Assembly (NCBI RefSeq): GCF_003946885.1
Contig: NZ_RWKQ01000002.1
Span: forward strand, 90,277 to 154,276
DNA from: Specibacter cremeus
GTDB taxonomy: Bacteria; Actinomycetota; Actinomycetes; Actinomycetales; Micrococcaceae
Length of the DNA stretch: 64,000 bases
Direction: 5' to 3'
Under the pieces are notes generated by a model that did not search any database, was not told the DNA's origin, and worked only from the letters and a program-made list of their open reading frames with translations. Positions 59,151 to 64,000 of the stretch are shown in pieces; within the stretch, counting starts at the first letter, position 1; every line of letters starts with the position of its first letter. Made by a program: the position numbers and the translations under genes.

Positions 59151-60889
59151 AGCCACTGCGCCGCACCCGTCCCGGTCGTGGACGCGCCGCCTGGGCGGGC
59201 GTCGTCGTCGTCGTGCTGCTGGCCATGCTCGTGGCCGCGGCCGGCTGCGCGACGATCCCCACGCACGGCCCGGTCGGAAAGAGCGACCCCGTCGCGCCGC
59301 GCAACAACTCGGTCAACATCAACTTCCAGCAGGTGCCGCCGCCGCCCGGGGCGACACCGCGGGAGATCATCGAGGGATTCATCAACGCCGGCACGGGTGT
59401 CGCCGACGGTTTCCAGGTGGCACGCCAGTACCTGGACCCGGGGCTGGCGAACACGTGGAAGGCGGATGCGCGCACGCTCGTGTACAAGAACGCGTTCTCG
59501 ATCGAATCCTCCGCCGGCGCCAACTCGTACCAGGTGAAGTTCGAGGTGCAGTCGGAGGTGGACAATGCAGGCATCCTGACCGCCGCCGCCGGCAACTCGG
59601 TGGAAAGCATCGGGTTCTCGCTGGTCAAGGTGGACGGGCAGTGGCGGATTTCCAGGGTCCCCGACGGGATCATGCTCAAGTCGCCCGATTTCGCCACCCT
59701 GTACAGCGCCTACACGCTCTACTTCTACGACCCCACGTTCCAGTACGGCGTCCCGGACGTGCGCTGGCTGGCCGGCCGCGCATCGACCACCGTGACGGGC
59801 ATCGTGCGGGCCATGCTCAACGGCCCGGCGCCGTACCTCAAGGGCGCCGTCGCCAGCGCCTTCCCGGACGGGATCTCGCTGGTGCGCGATTCGGTGCCGG
59901 TGAACGACGGCGTCGCCCAGGTCGATCTGACCGCGCAGCCGCTGCTGGGCGCGACCGTCAAGCAACGCCAGCAGATGAACGCCCAGCTGCTCGTGACGTT
60001 GCAGAAGAACCTGAACACGGTGACGTCCGTGACGCTGCGCGCCGACACGCGCGGCGTCGACCTGGGCAACACCGGCGACGAGGCGCCGTCGCTGGTCATC
60101 GACAACCAGGTCCCCGCCACCCAGGTGGCGCTGCGCAAGAACGAACTCGTCACCTTCGACGGGGCCACCGCCAGCCCGATCGCGCGGATGCCGTCGGTGG
60201 CGAAATTGAACCCGATGGGCCCGGCCATGTCCTATGACGGCAAGCATTTCGCGTTCGGCTCCACCGACGGATCCCACGTGTATGCGGTGACCCCCGGTGC
60301 GGACCCCGTCGAGGCGGTGACCGGGCGCAACCTGACGCAGCCGTCGTTCTCCCCGGGCGGCTGGGCGTGGACGGCGTCGGGCGATGGCAGCGGAACGGTC
60401 GTGGCCTTCGACGCCAGGAAGGCGGGCCCCGACCTGCCAACCGCGGTGCTGAACGTGCCGTGGCTGGCCGGACGCACCGTCACGGCCCTGCGCATCTCGC
60501 GCGACGGCAGCCGTGCCCTGGTGGTGTCCTCCGCCGGCGGGACCAGCACCGTCCAGCTTGCCGGGATCCTGCGCTCCGGTGACGTGCCGAAGGAACTGGC
60601 GACGCCGATCACGCTGCCCAGCACCGGCAACCCGACGCTGGGCGTCTGGGTGGACGGCACCTCGGTGGCCGTCATGCGCCCGTCCACCGACGAACCGGTG
60701 ACCATCCAGGTGCTGGACCTCAAGCGCGAGCCCGTCGCCCTGACCCCGCTCAAGGGTGTGCAGTGGATCAGTGCCGGATCCGGCGACCGGAACATCCGCG
60801 CCCAGACCAGCCAGGACACGTACGGGCTGGTCGGCAACGCGTGGGGAGTGCTGTCCAAGGACCTTGTCCAGGCATCCTTCGCCGGCTGA
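59147..60889 (+). CDS. lpqB: lipoprotein LpqB
   Basis: 580 residues. A signal peptide with lipobox AAAGC (Cys34) is followed by a GerMN (sporulation/germination) domain at about 190-310 (KGAVASAFPDGISLVRDSVP, AQVDLTAQPLLGATVKQRQQ). A C-terminal beta-propeller-like region follows (GPAMSYDGKHFAFGS, RTVTALRISRDGSRALVV). LpqB sits outside the membrane and modulates MtrB. The ATG 59147 overlaps the mtrB stop, so the three proteins are made together. Confidence 0.95.
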   Translation: MKPLRRTRPGRGRAAWAGVVVVVLLAMLVAAAGCATIPTHGPVGKSDPVAPRNNSVNINFQQVPPPPGATPREIIEGFINAGTGVADGFQVARQYLDPGLANTWKADARTLVYKNAFSIESSAGANSYQVKFEVQSEVDNAGILTAAAGNSVESIGFSLVKVDGQWRISRVPDGIMLKSPDFATLYSAYTLYFYDPTFQYGVPDVRWLAGRASTTVTGIVRAMLNGPAPYLKGAVASAFPDGISLVRDSVPVNDGVAQVDLTAQPLLGATVKQRQQMNAQLLVTLQKNLNTVTSVTLRADTRGVDLGNTGDEAPSLVIDNQVPATQVALRKNELVTFDGATASPIARMPSVAKLNPMGPAMSYDGKHFAFGSTDGSHVYAVTPGADPVEAVTGRNLTQPSFSPGGWAWTASGDGSGTVVAFDARKAGPDLPTAVLNVPWLAGRTVTALRISRDGSRALVVSSAGGTSTVQLAGILRSGDVPKELATPITLPSTGNPTLGVWVDGTSVAVMRPSTDEPVTIQVLDLKREPVALTPLKGVQWISAGSGDRNIRAQTSQDTYGLVGNAWGVLSKDLVQASFAG

Positions 60890-61003
60890 GGTCCGTCGCC
60901 CCACCCACGGGCCGGCCCTCCACAGGCGCCGCCGCGACCGGCCCCGTCCCCACCCCGGCGGGCCAGGCTGGACGGGTGCCTCCCCGCGGGACAGGGTGGG
61001 CGC

Positions 61004-61840
61004 ATGCCCGCCACCCATGCCGCCACCCATGCCGCCACACCCGGCAGCCGGTGGACCGCGTGCTGGCTGTGGCTGACCGCGGCCTGGGCTGACTTCGGGT
61101 TCCTCGTCTGGCCCTCCGAATGCCTGGTCTGCGGGGCGCTCGACGACGCCCTGTGCGCCGACTGCGCGCGCGGGCTGCGGGGCCGGACCCGGCACCCCTT
61201 CCGGGCCGAGCCGGTCGTCGACGCGCTGGTGGACGTCGACGGCGTACCCCTGCTGGCCGTGGTGGCGGCCGGCGTCTACCGCGACACGCTGGCCGTGGCC
61301 CTGCTGGCGTTCAAGAACCATGGCCGGACCGACCTGGGCGGGCAGCTGGCCGCCGTCCTGGGCAACGGGTTGCGCGCCGCATTGCCCGGTTCCCAGGACG
61401 TCTGGCTGGTACCGGTGCCCGCCAGCGGGGCCAGCCTGCGGCGTCGCGGCTACAACCCCATCGTCCTGCTGCTGGGCATCCTGCGACGCCGGGACGCGTT
61501 GCCGGCCGGGGCCGTGACCCGGCAGGTGCTGCGCCTGCGGTGGCGCCCGCCCTGGACGGCGACCCGGCAGAAGGCCCTCGGCCGGGCCGCACGGCGCGCC
61601 AACGTCCGCAACACGATGCGGGTTTCTCCACGGGCGAACATCGCCGGCCGGTCCGTCGTGATCGTCGACGACGTGGTCACCACGGGGTCCACGCTGGCCG
61701 AGGCGGCGCGGGTTTTGGCGGCCGCCGGGGCGCATGTGCGCGGTGCCGTGGTGCTGGCCGCGGCCCGCTCGCCAGGGCCGGCGGCGGACCCGGGACGGGC
61801 CCCCGGCGACGCGGAGAAGAAAAGTCGTGCCAAGAGATGA
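61004..61840 (+). CDS. ComF-family phosphoribosyltransferase-like protein
   Basis: 278 residues. A zinc-binding motif (Cys40, Cys43, Cys51, Cys54 in ECLVCGALDDALCADC) precedes a phosphoribosyltransferase fold with the PRPP-binding loop VVIVDDVVTTGSTLAEAARV. VWLVPVPASGASLRRRGYNP is the other ComF signature. ComF is needed for DNA uptake in naturally competent bacteria, but homologues are widespread and a role in DNA metabolism or repair is only suggested. The His/Ala-rich N terminus is unusual, and a later start is possible. Confidence 0.9.
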   Translation: MPATHAATHAATPGSRWTACWLWLTAAWADFGFLVWPSECLVCGALDDALCADCARGLRGRTRHPFRAEPVVDALVDVDGVPLLAVVAAGVYRDTLAVALLAFKNHGRTDLGGQLAAVLGNGLRAALPGSQDVWLVPVPASGASLRRRGYNPIVLLLGILRRRDALPAGAVTRQVLRLRWRPPWTATRQKALGRAARRANVRNTMRVSPRANIAGRSVVIVDDVVTTGSTLAEAARVLAAAGAHVRGAVVLAAARSPGPAADPGRAPGDAEKKSRAKR

Positions 61841-61969
61841 ATATGAATCGCCGGTGAACTAACGTGAGTAAACGGGTACCTCTTCAGGAGGCGAACCACC
61901 CGTCGGCGGTCTGGTCACATCACATCCACGTGCCGGCCGTTGTGTCACCGAAGCTGTTTGGAGGGCACC

Positions 61970-62662
61970 ATGGAGTTCATGATCAGCGGCCGAAACCTGA
62001 GCATTTCCGACCGTTTCCGCGAATACGCGACCGACAAGCTGGCCAAGACCGAGCACCTGGGGGACAAGGTGCAGCGGATCGACGCCAAGGTCTCCAAGGA
62101 TTCCAACTCGCGCAGCACCGAGGCCCAGCTCATCGTCGAGCTGACCGTCCAGGGCCGCGGCCCGGTCATCCGGGCCGAGGCATCCGCGTCGGACAAGTTC
62201 GCGGCGTTCGACCTCGCCTACGCCAAGTTGCTCGAGCGGCTGCGCCGTGCCAGGGACCGTCGCAAGGTCCACCACGGCCGGCGCAACCCGCAGGCCGTGA
62301 GCACGGCCACGGCGGACCTGCCGCCGGTCAGTTCCGCACCCATCTACGCCCAGCCCGAATCCGAGCCGGCCGCCGAGCGCACGCCGTACGACATCGAGAA
62401 CGACATCCCGGCCGGCGATTCGCCGGTGCTGATCCGGCGCAAGGTGTTCCCGGCCGCGCCGCTGACGCTCGACGACGCGGTGGACAACATGGAGCTCGTG
62501 GGGCATGATTTCTACCTGTTCATCGACGCCGACAGCGGTGTCCCGTCCGTCGTCTACCGCCGCCGCGGCTGGACCTACGGGGTGATCTCGCTCGACGCGG
62601 AGGCGGCGCAGGGCGAGGAAATCCGTGCCTACCGCTCGGCGGATGAGCCGGCCAAGGTGTAA
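61970..62662 (+). CDS. hpf: ribosome hibernation promoting factor, long form
   Basis: 230 residues. The N-terminal S30AE domain (MEFMISGRNLSISDRFREYA, about 1-100) binds the 30S subunit, and a linker leads to the C-terminal dimerisation domain (about 165-225: VLIRRKVFPAAPLTLDDAVD, NMELVGHDFYLFIDADSGVP, SVVYRRRGWTYGVISLD). The long form joins two 70S ribosomes into inactive 100S dimers in stationary phase. ATG 61970 has GGAGGG 4 bases upstream. The order comF-hpf is usual in actinobacteria, with secA next. Confidence 0.95.
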   Translation: MEFMISGRNLSISDRFREYATDKLAKTEHLGDKVQRIDAKVSKDSNSRSTEAQLIVELTVQGRGPVIRAEASASDKFAAFDLAYAKLLERLRRARDRRKVHHGRRNPQAVSTATADLPPVSSAPIYAQPESEPAAERTPYDIENDIPAGDSPVLIRRKVFPAAPLTLDDAVDNMELVGHDFYLFIDADSGVPSVVYRRRGWTYGVISLDAEAAQGEEIRAYRSADEPAKV

Positions 62663-62672
62663 GGAGACGCGT

Positions 62673-63893
62673 ATGGGTGCACGGATGAGCCTGTCACAGG
62701 CACGGCGCATCGCACTCAACGCACAGGGTTTGGCGAAGGTCCGGTCCACCGGCCCCGCAAGTTCGCGGGCGGTGGGCCGGACCTTCGCGCGCCTGCAGCT
62801 GGTGCAGATCGATTCCGTGAACGTGCTCGCACGCAGCCACTACCTGCCCTTCTTTTCCCGCCTCGGCGACTATGACCGGGGCGTGCTGGGCCGGCTGGCC
62901 GGATCGGCGCCGCGGGCCATGATGGAGTACTGGGCGCACGAGGCCAGCTTCATCCGGCCCGAGCACTTCCACGACCTGCGCGCCTGGCAAAGCCGCAGCT
63001 GGGTCGCCGGCGACCGGCTCGACCCGGCACTGCGGGAGGATCTCGAATCACGGATCCTGGTACTGCTGGCGGACAGCCGTCCGCTGACCGCCCGGGAGGT
63101 CACGGCCCGCATCGACCACCGCGAGCACATCGTCAAGGACGACTGGGGTTGGAATTGGAGCGCCGTCAAGAGCACACTCGAGGGCATGTTCGAACGCGGC
63201 CAGGTCAGTGCGGCCTCCCGCACGGACCAATTCGAGCGCCGCTACGCGCCCACCGGCAAGGTGCTGCCGCCCGCCGCGGCCGGCGACCCGGCCCCGGACC
63301 GGCACGAGGCAATGGTCCGCCTCATCGATGCGGCCGCCCGGGCCCACGGCATCGGCACGCTCCGCTGCCTGGCCGACTACTTCCGGCTGCCGGTGCGGGC
63401 TGCCGCGGGGGCCGTCGCCGAGCTCGTGGCCGCCGGCTCGCTGGAACGGGTGGACGTTGCCGGCTGGGACGCCGAGGTCTACGTCCACGCCGAAGCCAGG
63501 GCGGTGCGCACGGCACAGGGCCGGGCCCTGTTGAGTCCCTTCGATTCGCTCGTGTTCGAACGCCGCCGGCTTGAGCGGCTGTTCGGCTTCCACTACAGGC
63601 TGGAGATCTACACGCCGGCGGCCAAGCGCCGTTACGGCTACTACGTGCTCCCCTTCCTGCTCGGCGAGACCATGGCCGCCCGGGTCGACCTGAAATCCGA
63701 CCGCGCCGCCGGCCGGCTGCTGGTGCGCGGGGCGTTCGCCGAACCGGACGCCCCGGCGCGAACCGCGGGCGAGCTGGCCGCCGAGTTGCGCCTGCTGGCG
63801 TCCTGGCTGGGACTGGGCGACGTCGTCGTCCATCCCCGCGGCGACCTGGCGCCGGCGCTGGAACGCGCGCTGGCCGGCCCCCCGGCGGCGTAG
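62673..63893 (+). CDS. YcaQ/AlkX-like winged-helix DNA glycosylase
   Basis: 406 residues. Three-winged-helix HTH_42 family. The N-terminal block contains the QxD catalytic-type motif Gln45-Asp47 (LVQIDSVNVLARSHYL), followed by MEYWAHEASFIRPEHFHDLR. The middle has WNWSAVKSTLEGMFERGQV and the C-terminal part has LLSPFDSLVFERRRLERLFG and YGYYVLPFLLGETMAARVDL. Relatives unhook DNA interstrand crosslinks and remove bulky 7-substituted guanines. The ATG 62673 has AAGGAG 7 bases upstream. It follows hpf by 10 bases, so it is probably in the same transcript. Confidence 0.9.
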   Translation: MGARMSLSQARRIALNAQGLAKVRSTGPASSRAVGRTFARLQLVQIDSVNVLARSHYLPFFSRLGDYDRGVLGRLAGSAPRAMMEYWAHEASFIRPEHFHDLRAWQSRSWVAGDRLDPALREDLESRILVLLADSRPLTAREVTARIDHREHIVKDDWGWNWSAVKSTLEGMFERGQVSAASRTDQFERRYAPTGKVLPPAAAGDPAPDRHEAMVRLIDAAARAHGIGTLRCLADYFRLPVRAAAGAVAELVAAGSLERVDVAGWDAEVYVHAEARAVRTAQGRALLSPFDSLVFERRRLERLFGFHYRLEIYTPAAKRRYGYYVLPFLLGETMAARVDLKSDRAAGRLLVRGAFAEPDAPARTAGELAAELRLLASWLGLGDVVVHPRGDLAPALERALAGPPAA

Positions 63894-63901
63894 GCCCCGC
63901 A

Positions 63902-63917
63902 GGGAGGGGCCGGGGAC
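63902..63917. repeat. 16-bp copy of the GC-rich element after mnmA
   Basis: GGGAGGGGCCGGGGAC is identical to 42412-42427. It lies just past the YcaQ-like stop, so both copies are 3' intergenic. The rest of the window (63918-64000) is AT-rich and looks like a promoter region for a gene beyond the edge; no coding is visible. Confidence 0.5.
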
Positions 63918-64000
63918 GGGGTGTGCGTCAGGAATGTAGGTGATGGTTTTTAGGGTCAGTATGGCGCTAGTCTGGTTATTAGTTTCACGGTCAGACAAGG

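Noticed and set aside
58700..61735. Minus-strand open frame of about 1000 codons opposite mtrB, lpqB and comF
   Set aside because: Same shadow pattern, and the plus-strand genes are unambiguous.

Overview
This window is high-GC DNA from an actinobacterium, most likely a member of the Micrococcaceae close to Arthrobacter (family-level inference). The supporting markers are MtrA-MtrB-LpqB, a UPF0182 membrane protein, a DUF222-HNH (13E12-type) protein, the actinobacterial MoxR/DUF58/DUF4350/DUF4129 set, the IscS-MnmA pair, long-form HPF, GTG/TTG starts, and many promoters placed for leaderless mRNAs. I found no rRNA, insertion sequence, prophage or CRISPR array.

Layout. 1-3.3 kb: the 3' end of a UPF0182 gene, an initiator tRNA with its own promoter and terminator, an NTF2-like gene, then an AT-richer accessory patch with a DUF3800 protein and a HigBA toxin-antitoxin pair. 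3.5-12.6 kb: fatty-acid and branched-chain catabolism. A thiolase is coupled to a degenerate FadB/FadJ-like protein, followed by a MarR regulator, a cytochrome b561-like protein and a distal valine-degradation operon (isobutyryl-CoA dehydrogenase-like, 3-hydroxyisobutyryl-CoA hydrolase-like, MmsB, enoyl-CoA hydratase). A second initiator tRNA ends the block. 12.8-18.7 kb: a minus-strand operon of IclR regulator, two uncharacterised proteins, a variant M19 peptidase and an MFS transporter. Its promoter carries two tandem 20-bp operator-like repeats. This is the best candidate for an undescribed system.

18.8-28 kb: a molybdate operon (HTH-TOBE regulator, ModA, ModB, ModC), an epimerase, PspA, a TPM-domain protein and an HtrA protease. 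28.3-32.3 kb: EtfBA, which would accept electrons from the acyl-CoA dehydrogenase, a methyltransferase, TrmL and a J-domain protein. 32.4-36.8 kb: a pterin-type operon (FolE, FAD reductase, FolP2-like protein, RibD-C/DHFR-like reductase) divergent from a cysteine-containing COG2345/SufR-like regulator. 36.9-43.1 kb: the DUF222-HNH gene, a hypothetical protein, IscS-MnmA for tRNA thiolation and a DinB/MDMPI-like protein. 43.2-48.7 kb: a four-gene peptide-type ABC importer. 48.8-50.9 kb: chorismate mutase, a cysteine-free MetE-like protein and a RelBE-type module.

50.9-56.5 kb: the minus-strand cluster of a multi-pass membrane protein, DUF4129, DUF4350, MoxR and DUF58. It faces the divergent mtrA-mtrB-lpqB operon, which is followed by comF, hpf and a YcaQ-like gene up to the end of the window.
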